64,000 nt of DNA from NCBI RefSeq assembly GCF_030719295.1, contig NZ_CP120997.1, forward strand, positions 5,900,001 through 5,964,000, in the 5' to 3' direction. The position numbers and the translations under genes were made by a program. The notes under the pieces were generated by a model. It saw nothing but the letters and a program-made list of their open reading frames with translations, searched no databases and was not told where the DNA came from. Of the stretch, positions 1 to 12,078 are shown one piece after another. The stretch comes from Streptomyces sp. Mut1. Lineage in GTDB: Bacteria; Actinomycetota; Actinomycetes; Streptomycetales; Streptomycetaceae. Every line of letters starts with the position of its first letter. Within the stretch, counting starts at the first letter, position 1.

Positions 1-1916
<1,916 letters not shown>

Positions 1917-2010
1917 AGTTGCTCGCGTCCACTGTGTTGGTTCTGAAATAACGAACTGCCGTGACTGTGTTTAATTAAACGCAGCGCCCGGTGTTGTTTA
2001 ATTTCATAGT

Positions 2011-2129
2011 GTTTCGGTGGTCATTGCGTTAGGGAAACGCCCGGTTACATTCCGAACCCGGAAGCTAAGCCTTTCAGCGCCGATGGTACTGCAGGGGGGA
2101 CCCTGTGGGAGAGTAGGACGCCGCCGAAC
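2011..2129 (+). rRNA. rrf: 5S ribosomal RNA
   Basis: About 119 nt, starting gtttcggtgg and ending ccgccgaac, whose ends pair to form helix I. The internal cccggttacattccgaaccc segment is typical of actinobacterial 5S. It lies about 95 bp after the 23S gene, the normal 23S-5S spacing in an rrn operon. The spacer holds AT-rich processing sequence (ttaattaaac). Confidence 0.96.
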
Positions 2130-2140
2130 TCCTTTTAGGA

Positions 2141-2171
2141 AGAGCCCCGTGCCCTTGTGGCACGGGGCTCT
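2141..2171 (+). terminator. rrn operon terminator
   Basis: Perfect 13-bp stem (agagccccgtgcc / ggcacggggctct) with a 5-nt loop directly after the 5S gene, followed by a short T-containing stretch. Confidence 0.85.
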
Positions 2172-2323
2172 TCTGCGTTTACGCCCTCCCTCGACACCGC
2201 CCGTGCATCCCCTTGCCCGGCCACCGACCCATGTGCCGGCCGGGCCGGGTGACGGTGTGCCAGGCGGTTTTGCGCACCCCTCGGATCGGGGTATGCTTTA
2301 GCTCGTTGCCGCAGGGCAACAAG

Positions 2324-2396
2324 GCCCCAATAGCTCAGTCGGTAGAGCGTCTCCATGGTAAGGAGAAGGTCTGCGGTTCGATTCCGCATTGGGGCT
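2324..2396 (+). tRNA. tRNA-Thr (anticodon GGT)
   Basis: Complete 73-nt cloverleaf: acceptor gccccaa/ttggggc, D arm gctc/gagc, anticodon stem tctcc/ggaga with loop atggtaa giving anticodon GGT, T arm tgcgg/ccgca with ttcgatt loop. Discriminator T; the CCA tail is not encoded (ccga follows), usual for Streptomyces. It decodes ACC/ACT threonine codons. It lies 195 bp after the 5S gene, beyond the rrn terminator, so it is probably a separate transcript. Confidence 0.97.
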
Positions 2397-2406
2397 CCGA
2401 CAAACG

Positions 2407-2436
2407 AAAGGCCCCCGCCACACGGCGGGGGCCTTT
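2407..2436 (+). terminator. tRNA-Thr terminator, shared with convergent osaC
   Basis: Stem aaaggcccccgcc / ggcgggggccttt with a 4-nt loop, 10 bp after the tRNA. The symmetrical A/T ends mean it can work in both directions; the convergent osaC gene stops 19 bp beyond it. Confidence 0.85.
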
Positions 2437-2454
2437 CGCATGTGCGGGGCGCCT

Positions 2455-5082
2455 CTACGGGGCCGGGTGCGGTTCCGGGACGCGCATCGTCAGGATGGCC
2501 ATGTCGTCCGACGGCGGATCGGCCGCGAAGCGCTCCACGGCCCGGAGAATGCGTGCGGCCACCGCGCCTGCCGTAAGACCCGTGCAGTGGGCCAGCACCT
2601 CCGCCAGGCCGTCGTCGCCGAGCATGCGCGTACCCTCCCGGCGTTCCGTCACACCGTCCGTGACGCACAGCAGTACATCGCCCGGCTCCAGGGTCAGCGT
2701 CTGCTCGTACAGCTCCAGGTCCTCCAGGACGCCCAGCAGCGGCTGCGGGTCCGCCGCCGGCTCGACCGAGCCGTCCTGGCGCAGGCGCAGCGGCAGCGGG
2801 TGCCCGGCGCAGACGACCTTCAGGAGCGCGCTGCCGTCCTCCTGCGGCCACAGCTCCCCGTAGAGAAGCGTGAGGAAGCGGCTGCGGGAACCCTCGTCCA
2901 GGATGGCCGCGTTGAGCCGCTCCAGGACCGCGGGGCCGCCGAAGCCCTCCCGGGCCAGCAGGCGCAGCGCGTGGCGGGCCAGGCCCGTCACAGCGGCCGC
3001 CTCCGGCCCCGTACCGCAGACGTCGCCGATGGCGAAGCCGTAGGCGCCGTCCCGGATCGGGAATACGTCGTAGAAGTCGCCGCCGACCTCGTTGCCCTCG
3101 CCGGCCGCACGGTAGATGACATCGACCTCGACGTTCGGGACGGTCGGCAGGCCCGGCGGCAGCAGACTGCGCTGGAGGGACTGGCTGATCGCCGTGCGCT
3201 CCGAGTACAGGCGGGCGTTGTCCAGGGCCAGGGCGGCCCTGCGGGACAGGTCCTCGGCCAGTTCCAGGATCTCCTGGCGGAAGTGGTCGTCGGACGGCTT
3301 GCCGAGCGTGAGCATGCCGATCACCCGGTTGCGGGCGACGAGCGGCAGGACCACCGTCTCACCGCCCACCGCGGCGGCCGTGGCCAGCGTCGTACGCGTG
3401 CCCGAGTCGAGGCCGCCCTGTTCGCCGGCGCCGATACTGCGCATCGACGTGCGCAGCGCCGCCTCGTGGGCGGCCTCCGAGGGCGCGGACCACACACGGG
3501 CGCCGGGGGTCGGCACCGGCTCCGGCGGGTCGATCCGGGTGAGCAGGGCCTTGAGGCCGTCGATGCGGTCCTCGTCCTCGTGCAGGACGTAGGAGAGGTC
3601 CGGCTCCGACGACTGGTCGGCGATCGTGTAGACGGCGCACCACGTCGCCAGGGTCGGGACCGTCATCTGGGCCATCAGCGCCAGCGTCTGGTCCCGGTCC
3701 AGCGTGCCCGCCAGCAGGTCCGACGCCTCGACGAGGAAGGACAGCGAGCCGCGGCGCAGCCGTTCCAGCTCGCCCAGGCGCGCCGACTCGACCGCCAGGG
3801 CGATCCGGTCCGCGGCGAACTGGAGACGCAGCGCCTCCTCGTTGGAATACCGGCCGGCGGCCTCGGCGGCGACGCCCAGCGAGCCCGTGAGCCGCCCCTC
3901 GACCTTCAGCGGGACTGTGACCACCGAGCGCATCCCGGTGTTGCCGAGCAGCGGCACGGCGCCCGGGACGGCGTCCAGGTCCTCGTGGACGGCGGGCATC
4001 CGCGCGGAGCCGTACCGTCCGGTGCCGGCCTCCACGGGGACGCGGGCGAAGCGCTGGCGGGCCGAGGGCAGGCCGGTCGTGGCCCGTACCTCCAGCTCGG
4101 TCTCGTCGTCCGTCGCCAGCAGCAGGAAGGCGGCGTCGGCGTCGAGCATGTCGCGTGCCCGCTCGACGGTGCGCTGGAGCAGCCCGTCGAGGTCGTCGGG
4201 GGCGGGAGAGCCGATGAAGACCTCGAAGGGGTCCGTCTTGCGGCTCTCGGCGGCGTCCGAGACCGGGGCGCGTACCGGGGACTGGAGGACCGCGCGCTCG
4301 TAGTCGCGTACCAGCAGGCAGACCGTCGACGGCTCGCCCTGCGTATCGCGTACCCGCAGGTGGGAGCCGTAGACCGGGATGGTGCGGCCGTCGGCGCCCC
4401 GGATGCCGTAGCTGCCCTCCCAGCGGGAGAGGCGCAGGGCGTCGGCGATGCCCGTGTTCGTGCCCGGGGTCTGCGGCCAGGCGGTGAAGTCGGTGAGCTG
4501 CTTGCCGATGACCTGGTCCGCCGTGTAGCCGAACAGGTACGCGGCGTCGTCGTTCCACGCGGCGACGGCGCCCGTGCTGTCGATCTGGACGACGGCGACC
4601 CTGACGCGTTCGTCGGCGACCGGGAGGAGACCGACGGGCAGGAGCGGGCCGGCGGAGCGGATGCCCACCGGGCGGTCGGGAAGATCGAGCTGGAACCAGA
4701 CATGTTTGCGGGTGGGGGAGTATTCGACGCCCCAGCGGGAAGCCAGCGCGGCGCACAGCAGCAGTCCGCGGCCGTTCTCGCTGTCGAGGCTGCCGAGCTC
4801 CAGTCCCGACGACTGGAGCGGGATCTCGCGCTCCGGATAGTGGTCGGAGATCTCCACGCGGACGCCGTCCTCCGTGCGCAGGCACAGCACATCGGCCGCC
4901 GTGCCCGCGTGGACCACCGCATTGGTGACGAGCTCGCTGGTCAGGACGACGGCGTCGTCCACGACGTCGGTGTACCCCCACCCCTGGAGCGTGTCGCGGA
5001 CAAAGGCGCGGGCCGTAGCGACGGAGCGCGCCACCGGGTCGAAGGTGGCAGCCGCACGCGCCGTGATCACAGCACTCCCCAT
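2455..5082 (-). CDS. osaC: OsaC-like multidomain anti-sigma kinase / PP2C phosphatase
   Basis: 875 aa. Order seen: N-terminal RsbW-like GHKL ATPase (about 20-135; VVLTSELVTNAVVHAG and GRGLLLCAAL motifs), a PAS domain (about 165-290), two GAF-like regions (about 330-490 and 510-640), and a C-terminal SpoIIE-type PP2C phosphatase (about 660-865) with metal-binding motifs GGDFYDV, IGDVCGTG, VTDGVTER and SDDMAIL. In S. coelicolor the protein of this design beside osaAB is OsaC, which modulates SigB activity after osmotic stress; the name is taken from architecture plus synteny. The start is the ATG giving MGSAV, where the ATPase homology begins; the frame is open 59 codons further upstream, but that stretch looks non-coding. 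Divergent from osaA across 343 bp. Confidence 0.9.
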   Translation of the reverse strand: MGSAVITARAAATFDPVARSVATARAFVRDTLQGWGYTDVVDDAVVLTSELVTNAVVHAGTAADVLCLRTEDGVRVEISDHYPEREIPLQSSGLELGSLDSENGRGLLLCAALASRWGVEYSPTRKHVWFQLDLPDRPVGIRSAGPLLPVGLLPVADERVRVAVVQIDSTGAVAAWNDDAAYLFGYTADQVIGKQLTDFTAWPQTPGTNTGIADALRLSRWEGSYGIRGADGRTIPVYGSHLRVRDTQGEPSTVCLLVRDYERAVLQSPVRAPVSDAAESRKTDPFEVFIGSPAPDDLDGLLQRTVERARDMLDADAAFLLLATDDETELEVRATTGLPSARQRFARVPVEAGTGRYGSARMPAVHEDLDAVPGAVPLLGNTGMRSVVTVPLKVEGRLTGSLGVAAEAAGRYSNEEALRLQFAADRIALAVESARLGELERLRRGSLSFLVEASDLLAGTLDRDQTLALMAQMTVPTLATWCAVYTIADQSSEPDLSYVLHEDEDRIDGLKALLTRIDPPEPVPTPGARVWSAPSEAAHEAALRTSMRSIGAGEQGGLDSGTRTTLATAAAVGGETVVLPLVARNRVIGMLTLGKPSDDHFRQEILELAEDLSRRAALALDNARLYSERTAISQSLQRSLLPPGLPTVPNVEVDVIYRAAGEGNEVGGDFYDVFPIRDGAYGFAIGDVCGTGPEAAAVTGLARHALRLLAREGFGGPAVLERLNAAILDEGSRSRFLTLLYGELWPQEDGSALLKVVCAGHPLPLRLRQDGSVEPAADPQPLLGVLEDLELYEQTLTLEPGDVLLCVTDGVTERREGTRMLGDDGLAEVLAHCTGLTAGAVAARILRAVERFAADPPSDDMAILTMRVPEPHPAP

Positions 5083-5425
5083 ATGGTGTCTCGTCGCTTC
5101 CCCGAGTCCTGTGCCCGTTTCTCGCCGCTTCGATTCGCCTGCCAGGCTAGACGCTCCCCACGCGCACCGGGTACACGAGGGCCGACTTCGGACAGGCATG
5201 GGCGGGAACGGCCTGGTTCCCGACAAGGTCGGGCTTCCCTTGGGAGGGATGGGGGACAACCATGGGAGGTCGCACCCCGACCGGTTCCCGCCTGGTACGT
5301 TTCAACGATTTGACGTCCGCATGGTCACCCGTCGACGGTGGGCTGTGGCGGTGAGCCATGGAAGTTGTGGGCAGGCTCTCGGACGAGGTCCTAGCTAGAT
5401 GGTCAACCCCTGCGGGAGGGACACG
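5083..5425. promoter_or_regulatory. osaC-osaA divergent intergenic region
   Basis: 343 bp between two divergent stress-signalling genes, so it must hold promoters for both. The only clear signal is a GGGAGGG ribosome-binding site at 5414-5420 before the osaA GTG. A SigB-type promoter (GNNT, 14-16 nt, GGGTAC/T) directed at osaC was looked for and not found with confidence. Confidence 0.5.
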
Positions 5426-8400
5426 GTGGAGTCTGACGTGGCGGCGCGGGGATCAAGCACGCGCAGTAAAGGCGGACAGTCCGTGAAGAAGCAGCGCAAT
5501 GGAACCGTCGAGGTCGACGCCGCGGCGCTCCACAGACTGCTGGCCGGTCTGGTGGCCATGCGCGACGGGAACTTCCGCAGGCGGGTCACCGTCTCCGGCG
5601 AAGGCGTGATGGCGGAGCTCGCCGCGGTCTTCAACGAGGTCGCCGACCGGAACGTGCACCTCACGGGCGAGCTGGCGCGGGTGCGCCGCGTGGTCGGCCG
5701 GGAGGGCAAGCTCACCGAGCGGCTGGAGACGGGCGCCTGCGAGGGTTCCTGGGCGGCCGCCATCGACGCCTCGAACGAGCTGGTGGACGATCTCGCGCGC
5801 CCCGTCTCCGAGGTCGGGCGGGTGCTGTCGGCCGTGGCCGACGGCGACCTCGAACAGCGGATGGAGCTCCGTTCCCACACCGCGGACGAGACGGTACGGC
5901 CGCTGCGCGGCGAGTTCCTCAAGGTCGCCCGTACCGTCAACAACCTGGTCGACCAGCTGTCGGCGTTCACCGAGCAGGTGACGCGGGTCGCGGTCGAGGT
6001 GGGGACCGAGGGCAAGCTCGGCGGGCAGGCGCAGGTGCGCGGGATGTCCGGGTCGTGGAAGGACCTCACGGACTCCGTCAACACCATGGCGTACCGGCTG
6101 ACCGCACAGGTGCGCGACATCGCGCTGGTGACGACGGCGGTCGCCAAGGGTGACCTGTCGCGGAAGGTGACCGTCCATGTCGCCGGCGAGATGCTCCAGC
6201 TGAAGAACACCGTCAACACGATGGTCGACCAGCTGTCGTCGTTCTCCTCCGAGGTGACCCGGGTCGCCCGCGAGGTGGGCACGGAGGGCGAGCTGGGCGG
6301 TCAGGCCACGGTTCCGGGCGTGGCCGGGGTGTGGAAGGACCTCACGGACTCCGTCAACACGATGGCCGGGAACCTCACCTCCCAGGTGCGCGGCATCGCG
6401 GAGGTCACGACGGCGGTCGCCAACGGTGACCTGTCGCAGAAGGTGCAGGTGAGCGCGCGCGGCGAGGTCGCCCAGCTCGCCGAGACGATCAACCAGATGA
6501 CCGAGACGCTGCGCACCTTCGCGGACGAGGTCACGCGCGTGGCCAGCGAGGTCGGTGGTGAGGGGCTGCTCGGAGGCCAGGCGCAGGTGCCGGGCGCGGC
6601 GGGTACGTGGAAGGACCTCACCGACTCGGTGAACACGGTCTTCCGCAACCTGACGACCCAGGTGCGCGACATCGCCCAGGTGACCACGGCGGTCGCCAGC
6701 GGTGACATGACGCAGAAGGTCACGGTCAACGTGGCCGGCGAGATGCTGGAGCTGAAGAACACCGTCAACACGATGGTCGACCAGCTCCAGTCCTTCGGTT
6801 CGGAAGTGACCCGGGTGGCCCGGGAGGTCGGTGTCGAGGGCCGGCTCGGCGGCCAGGCGGAGGTGCCGGGCGCGGCCGGGACGTGGAAGGACCTCACGGA
6901 CTCCGTGAACACGGCCTTCCGGAACCTGACCGGCCAGGTGCGGGACATCGCCCAGGTGACGACGGCTGTGGCCAACGGCGATCTGTCGCAGAAGGTCACC
7001 GTCGATGTCGCGGGCGAGATGCTGGAGCTGAAGAACACCGTCAACACGATGGTGGCGCAGCTGTCCTCGTTCGCCGACCAGGTGACGCGGATGGCGCGGG
7101 ACGTGGGCACGGAGGGCCGCCTCGGCGGTCAGGCGCGGGTCGACGGCGTCTCGGGTACGTGGAAGGAGCTCACGGACTCCGTCAACTTCATGGCGGGGAA
7201 CCTGACCTCGCAGGTGCGCCAGATCGCGCAGGTCACGACGGCGGTGGCGCGGGGCGACCTGTCGCAGAAGATCGACGTGGACGCGCGCGGCGAGATCCTG
7301 GAACTCAAGAACACCATCAACACGATGGTCGACCAGCTCTCCGCCTTCGCGGACCAGGTGACGCGGGTGGCCCGCGAGGTGGGCACCGACGGGCGTCTCG
7401 GCGGCCAGGCGCAGGTGCCCGGCGTGGCCGGGGTGTGGCGGGACCTGACGGACTCCGTGAACGGCATGGCCGGCAATCTCACGGACCAGGTCCGCAGCAT
7501 CGCGCAGGTCGCCACGGCGGTGGCGCGGGGTGACCTGTCGCAGAAGATCGACGTGGACGCGCGCGGCGAGATCCTGGAACTCAAGAACACGCTCAACACC
7601 ATGGTCGACCAGCTCTCGAACTTCGCCGAGCAGGTGACCCGGGTGGCCCGCGAGGTGGGTACGGAGGGCATGCTCGGCGGTCAGGCCGAGGTGCAGGGGG
7701 TGTCCGGTACGTGGAAGGACCTCACGCAGTCCGTCAACGGCATGGCGAACAACCTCACCCTCCAGGTGCGCAACATCGCCGAGGTCACCACGGCGGTCGC
7801 CAACGGTGACCTGTCCAAGAAGATCACCGTCGACGCCAAGGGCGAGATCCTCGAACTGGTGACGACGGTCAACACGATGGTCGACCAGCTGCTCAACTTC
7901 GCGGACGAGGTCACCAGGGTCGCCCGCGAGGTGGGTACCGAGGGCATCCTCGGCGGTCAGGCCAGGGTGCGTGGCGCGACGGGCATCTGGAAGGACCTCA
8001 GCGACAACGTCAACCTGATGGCCAACAACCTGACCAGCCAGGTGCGCAACATCTCCCGCGTCTCGTCCGCCGTCGCCAACGGCGACCTGACGAAGAAGGT
8101 CACCGTGGAGGCCCGCGGTGAGGTGGCCGAGCTGGCCGACACCGTCAACACGATGGTGACGACCCTGTCCTCGTTCGCGGACGAGGTGACCCGCGTCGCC
8201 CGCGAGGTGGGCACGGAGGGCGAGCTGGGCGGCCAGGCGCGCGTACCGGGCGTCTCGGGTACGTGGAAGGACCTCACCGAGTCCGTGAACTCGATGGCGT
8301 CCAATCTGACGGGCCAGGTGCGCCAGATCGCCACCGTCACCACCGCCATCGCCAAGGGCGACCTCACCAAGAAGATCGACATCGACGCGCGCGGTGAGAT

Positions 8401-10963
8401 CCAGGAGCTGAAGAACACCATCAACACGATGGTGGACCAGCTGTCGTCGTTCGCCGAGCAGGTGACCCGGGTCGCCCGCGAGGTGGGCACCGAGGGCCAG
8501 CTCGGCGGCCAGGCGCGGGTGCGGGACGTGGACGGCACCTGGCGCGACCTCACCGAGTCGGTGAACGAGATGGCCGGGAACCTGACCCGTCAGGTGCGGG
8601 CCATCGCGGCCGTCGCCACGGCGGTGACCCGGGGCGACCTCAACCTCAAGATCGATGTGGACGCGGCGGGCGAGATCCAGGCCCTCCAGGACAACATCAA
8701 CACGATGATCGCGAACCTGCGCGACACCACCGCCACCAACAAGGAGCAGGACTGGCTCAAGGGCAACCTCGCCCGGATCTCCGGTCTGATGCAGGGGCGG
8801 CGGGACCTCGACGACGTCGCCTCGCTGATCATGAGCGAGCTGACGCCGGTCGTCTCAGCGCAGCACGGCGCCTTCTTCCTGGCCACGTCCACCGGCGAGA
8901 CCGACGCGCTGGGCGGAGAGGGCGACCGCGAGGGGGCGTACGAGCTGCGCATGCGGGGTAGCTACGGCTACTCGGCGGGCTCCATGCCCACGTCCTTCCG
9001 GCCGGGGGAGACGCTCATCGGCACGGCCGCCGAGGAGAAGCGCACGATCCAGGTGGACAACGTTCCGCCGGGCTATCTGAAGGTCTCCTCCGGGCTCGGC
9101 GAGGCACCGCCCGCGCATGTGATCGTGCTGCCGGTGCTCTTCGAGGGCAAGGTGCTCGGCGTGATCGAACTGGCCTCGTTCCAGCCGTTCACGCACATCC
9201 AGCGCGACTTCCTCAACCAGCTCGCCGAAATGATCGCGACGAGCGTCAACACGATCAGCGTCAACACGACGACCGAGAAGCTGCTTGAGCAGTCCCAGGA
9301 ACTGACCGAGCAATTGCGCGACCGCTCGCAGGAATTGGAGAACCGGCAGAAGGCCCTCCAGGCGTCCAACGCCGAACTGGAGGAGAAGGCCGAGCTGCTG
9401 GCCCGGCAGAACCGCGACATCGAGGTCAAGAACACCGAGATCGAGGAGGCGCGGCAGGTCCTGGAGGAGCGCGCCGAACAGCTGGCCGTCTCGATGCGCT
9501 ACAAGTCCGAGTTCCTGGCGAACATGTCGCACGAGCTGCGCACACCGCTCAACTCGCTGCTCATTCTGGCCAAGTTGCTGGCGGACAACGCCGAGGGCAA
9601 TCTCTCGCCGAAGCAGGTGGAATTCGCCGAGACGATCCACGGGGCCGGTTCGGACCTGCTTCAGCTGATCAACGACATCCTCGACCTGTCGAAGGTGGAG
9701 GCGGGCAAGATGGACGTCAGCCCGACCCGTATCGCCCTCGTGCAGTTGGTGGACTACGTGGAGGCGACGTTCAGGCCGCTCACCGCGGAAAAGGGGCTGG
9801 ATTTCTCCGTACGCGTGTCGCCGGAGCTGCCGGCCACACTGCACACCGACGAGCAGCGGCTGCTCCAGGTGCTGCGCAACCTCCTCTCCAACGCGGTGAA
9901 GTTCACCGACAGCGGGGCCGTCGAGCTGGTGATCCGGCACGCCGGCCAAGAGGTGCCGGACGCCATCCGCGAGCAGCTGCTGGAGGCCGGTTCGCTGCGG
10001 GACGCGGACAGTGACCTGATCGCCTTCTCGGTGACCGACACGGGCATCGGGATCGCGGCGAGCAAGATGCGGGTGATCTTCGAGGCGTTCAAGCAGGCGG
10101 ACGGGACGACCAGCCGCAAGTACGGCGGTACGGGTCTCGGCCTCTCCATCAGCCGTGAGATCGCGCGGCTGCTGGGCGGCGAGATCCACGCCGCGAGCGA
10201 GCCGGGCCGCGGTTCGACGTTCACGCTGTACCTGCCGCTGCACCCGAGCGAACTCCCGCCGCAGGGCTACCCGCAGATCGGTCCCGGGCCCACCGACGGC
10301 CGGACCGGGGCGGTCGAGGGCGTACGGGCGCCGGAAGCCGGGCAGGTGTACGTGCCGGGCGCTCCGGACGCCGAGCAGGCCGTGCCGCGGCCGGGCGGCG
10401 GGCAGGACGCCGGTGGCGCGGCGGGGCTGCTCAGGCGCCGTCGCAAGGCGCTGGGAGGAGGGCAGCAGCAGCCGGCGCTGCCCGCGCGGCCCGCCGCCCC
10501 CGCCCCGCAGCAGGCCCCGGCCGCCGCACCGGAGTCGTGGGCGCTCGGCGGGCAGGACGAGCCGGAGGTGCGCAGGACGTTCCGGTTCAGCGGCGAGAAG
10601 GTGCTGATCGTCGACGACGACATCCGTAACGTCTTCGCGCTCACCAGCGTGCTGGAGCAGCACGGGCTGACGGTCCTCTACGCCGAGAACGGGCGCGAGG
10701 GCATCGAAGTCCTGGAGCAGCACGACGATGTGACGGTCGTACTGATGGACATCATGATGCCGGAGATGGACGGCTACGCGACGACGTCGGCGATCCGCAG
10801 GATGCCGCAGTTCTCCGGTCTGCCGATCGTGGCGTTGACCGCGAAGGCGATGAAGGGCGACCGGGAGAAGGCACTTGAGTCGGGCGCGTCGGACTACGTC
10901 ACGAAGCCGGTCGACCCTGATCATCTTCTTTCGGTCATGGAGCAATGGATGCGCGGAGAGTGA
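5426..10963 (+). CDS. osaA: OsaA-like giant hybrid sensor histidine kinase with 11 HAMP-like tandem units
   Basis: 1845 aa, with no membrane segment seen, so probably cytoplasmic. From about residue 130 to 1090 there are 11 units of about 92 aa, each with a GDLxxK motif and a [25 protein letters not shown] half. Then a GAF domain (about 1110-1280), coiled coil, HisKA with [10 protein letters not shown] (phosphoacceptor His about 1369), HATPase (N box, [17 protein letters not shown]), a Pro/Ala-rich linker and a receiver with [11 protein letters not shown] (Asp about 1775). This matches the osmoadaptation kinase OsaA of S. coelicolor. The GTG at 5426 is chosen for its GGGAGGG site at 5-nt spacing; an in-frame ATG at 5399 is the alternative. 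osaB, its likely partner, follows after 244 bp. Confidence 0.92.
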   Translation: MESDVAARGSSTRSKGGQSVKKQRNGTVEVDAAALHRLLAGLVAMRDGNFRRRVTVSGEGVMAELAAVFNEVADRNVHLTGELARVRRVVGREGKLTERLETGACEGSWAAAIDASNELVDDLARPVSEVGRVLSAVADGDLEQRMELRSHTADETVRPLRGEFLKVARTVNNLVDQLSAFTEQVTRVAVEVGTEGKLGGQAQVRGMSGSWKDLTDSVNTMAYRLTAQVRDIALVTTAVAKGDLSRKVTVHVAGEMLQLKNTVNTMVDQLSSFSSEVTRVAREVGTEGELGGQATVPGVAGVWKDLTDSVNTMAGNLTSQVRGIAEVTTAVANGDLSQKVQVSARGEVAQLAETINQMTETLRTFADEVTRVASEVGGEGLLGGQAQVPGAAGTWKDLTDSVNTVFRNLTTQVRDIAQVTTAVASGDMTQKVTVNVAGEMLELKNTVNTMVDQLQSFGSEVTRVAREVGVEGRLGGQAEVPGAAGTWKDLTDSVNTAFRNLTGQVRDIAQVTTAVANGDLSQKVTVDVAGEMLELKNTVNTMVAQLSSFADQVTRMARDVGTEGRLGGQARVDGVSGTWKELTDSVNFMAGNLTSQVRQIAQVTTAVARGDLSQKIDVDARGEILELKNTINTMVDQLSAFADQVTRVAREVGTDGRLGGQAQVPGVAGVWRDLTDSVNGMAGNLTDQVRSIAQVATAVARGDLSQKIDVDARGEILELKNTLNTMVDQLSNFAEQVTRVAREVGTEGMLGGQAEVQGVSGTWKDLTQSVNGMANNLTLQVRNIAEVTTAVANGDLSKKITVDAKGEILELVTTVNTMVDQLLNFADEVTRVAREVGTEGILGGQARVRGATGIWKDLSDNVNLMANNLTSQVRNISRVSSAVANGDLTKKVTVEARGEVAELADTVNTMVTTLSSFADEVTRVAREVGTEGELGGQARVPGVSGTWKDLTESVNSMASNLTGQVRQIATVTTAIAKGDLTKKIDIDARGEIQELKNTINTMVDQLSSFAEQVTRVAREVGTEGQLGGQARVRDVDGTWRDLTESVNEMAGNLTRQVRAIAAVATAVTRGDLNLKIDVDAAGEIQALQDNINTMIANLRDTTATNKEQDWLKGNLARISGLMQGRRDLDDVASLIMSELTPVVSAQHGAFFLATSTGETDALGGEGDREGAYELRMRGSYGYSAGSMPTSFRPGETLIGTAAEEKRTIQVDNVPPGYLKVSSGLGEAPPAHVIVLPVLFEGKVLGVIELASFQPFTHIQRDFLNQLAEMIATSVNTISVNTTTEKLLEQSQELTEQLRDRSQELENRQKALQASNAELEEKAELLARQNRDIEVKNTEIEEARQVLEERAEQLAVSMRYKSEFLANMSHELRTPLNSLLILAKLLADNAEGNLSPKQVEFAETIHGAGSDLLQLINDILDLSKVEAGKMDVSPTRIALVQLVDYVEATFRPLTAEKGLDFSVRVSPELPATLHTDEQRLLQVLRNLLSNAVKFTDSGAVELVIRHAGQEVPDAIREQLLEAGSLRDADSDLIAFSVTDTGIGIAASKMRVIFEAFKQADGTTSRKYGGTGLGLSISREIARLLGGEIHAASEPGRGSTFTLYLPLHPSELPPQGYPQIGPGPTDGRTGAVEGVRAPEAGQVYVPGAPDAEQAVPRPGGGQDAGGAAGLLRRRRKALGGGQQQPALPARPAAPAPQQAPAAAPESWALGGQDEPEVRRTFRFSGEKVLIVDDDIRNVFALTSVLEQHGLTVLYAENGREGIEVLEQHDDVTVVLMDIMMPEMDGYATTSAIRRMPQFSGLPIVALTAKAMKGDREKALESGASDYVTKPVDPDHLLSVMEQWMRGE
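5960..8720 (+). repeat. 276-bp tandem repeat array inside osaA
   Basis: Coding tandem repeat with a 276-bp (92-codon) period. The GDLSRK codons near 6151 and the GDLSQK codons near 6427 are exactly one period apart, and the motif recurs through GDLNLK near 8635. Several neighbouring units are close to identical in DNA (for example aacaccgtcaacacgatggt recurs). Confidence 0.85.
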
Positions 10964-11207
10964 TCGTTGTTGAGTGAATCCATGCTGTTTTGTTGACCGG
11001 CTCTGTCAGAAGGAGTGTGGGAACGCGGATTACGGGGAACCTTCTGGTCTCCCGCCGCGTTTCAGGTACGTGCACAGTGACATCGCGGTGACAGGGTGTG
11101 GTGACCGCCGGGGTGCGGTTACCATGACCGGCACAAGGACGGACGGCGTAAGGGAGTCGTCCCCTGGGGCGGCGCCCGGTGCAATTCCGGGGCGAGGAGG
11201 ACGGGCC

Positions 11208-11885
11208 ATGGTGCAGAAGGCCAAGATCCTCCTGGTCGATGACCGGCCGGAGAATCTGCTGGCGCTGGAGGCCATCCTCTCTGCGCTCGATCAGACACTG
11301 GTACGGGCATCGTCAGGGGAGGAGGCGCTCAAAGCGCTGCTCACGGACGACTTCGCGGTCATTCTGCTGGACGTCCAGATGCCAGGCATGGACGGTTTCG
11401 AAACCGCCGCGCACATCAAGCGACGGGAGCGGACCCGGGACATCCCGATCATCTTCCTCACCGCGATCAACCACGGCCCGCATCACACCTTCCGGGGTTA
11501 CGCGGCCGGCGCGGTGGACTACATCTCGAAGCCGTTCGACCCGTGGGTGCTGCGGGCCAAGGTCTCGGTCTTCGTCGAGCTGTACATGAAGAACTGCCAG
11601 CTGAGGGAGCAGGCGGCGCTGCTGCGGCTCCAGCTGGAGGGCGGCGGAGGCGCGGGCACCCAGCAGGAGAGGGAACCCGCAGGTCTGCTGGCCGAGCTCT
11701 CCGCACGGCTGGCGGCCGTCGAGGAGCAGGCCGAAGCCCTGTCCAAACAGCTGGACGACGAGTCGGCGGACGCCGGCGCGGTGGCCACGGCCGCCCATCT
11801 CGAACGGAAACTGACCGGCCTGCGCCGGGCGTTGGACGCCCTGGAACCGGGCACGGGTGGCGCGTCGGCGCCCATTCCCTCGTAA
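11208..11885 (+). CDS. osaB: OsaB-like response regulator with coiled-coil C terminus
   Basis: 225 aa. Residues 5-125 form a receiver domain: LLVDD acidic pair, phosphoacceptor Asp in ILLDVQMPGMDG (about residue 55), Thr in FLTAIN and Lys in ISKPFDP. There is no DNA-binding domain; residues 130-225 are rich in Glu, Ala, Leu and Gln and look like a coiled coil (REQAALLRLQLE, LAAVEEQAEALSKQL). This is the design of OsaB, the regulator paired with OsaA in S. coelicolor. The ATG at 11208 has a GAGGAGG site 7 nt upstream; the longer in-frame ORF from 10974 lacks a ribosome-binding site and adds a non-conserved leader. Confidence 0.9.
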   Translation: MVQKAKILLVDDRPENLLALEAILSALDQTLVRASSGEEALKALLTDDFAVILLDVQMPGMDGFETAAHIKRRERTRDIPIIFLTAINHGPHHTFRGYAAGAVDYISKPFDPWVLRAKVSVFVELYMKNCQLREQAALLRLQLEGGGGAGTQQEREPAGLLAELSARLAAVEEQAEALSKQLDDESADAGAVATAAHLERKLTGLRRALDALEPGTGGASAPIPS

Positions 11886-12078
11886 CGGCACCGCGGCGCA
11901 CCCGTCTTGCGGGCGGGACCTTTCGGGGCGGGTGCGGGGCAACTGGGCCGCTGCCGCGGGGGGTTCGGCGGGCGAGTGGCGATGAGGGCCCGTCAGCTTG
12001 TGGCCACCACAGGGCGACACGGACGGGTGAACCGGTACGCGCACGTGTTCACCGGCCAACACCGGTAACCTCGGCCCC

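Noticed and set aside
2389..5313. 974-codon ORF on the plus strand opposite osaC
   Set aside because: Mirror frame of a GC-rich gene; it is Arg/Gly/Ala/Gln-rich without domains, while the minus strand has four clear domain types.
5083..5425. SigB-type promoter for osaC
   Set aside because: OsaC is SigB-linked in S. coelicolor, but no GNNT-N14-16-GGGTAC/T is readable on the minus strand here; the GGGTAC at 5168 faces osaA and lacks a matching -35.
5960..8720. Array considered as a CRISPR or satellite locus
   Set aside because: Repeats are contiguous 92-codon units in an open reading frame, without spacers.
8855..10945. 696-codon minus-strand ORF opposite the osaA kinase region
   Set aside because: Shadow frame; the plus strand holds intact kinase and receiver motifs.
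11035..11066. ECF-like promoter (ggaac, 17 nt, cgttt) before osaB
   Set aside because: Match to any single sigma consensus is too weak, and such patterns are common in GC-rich DNA.
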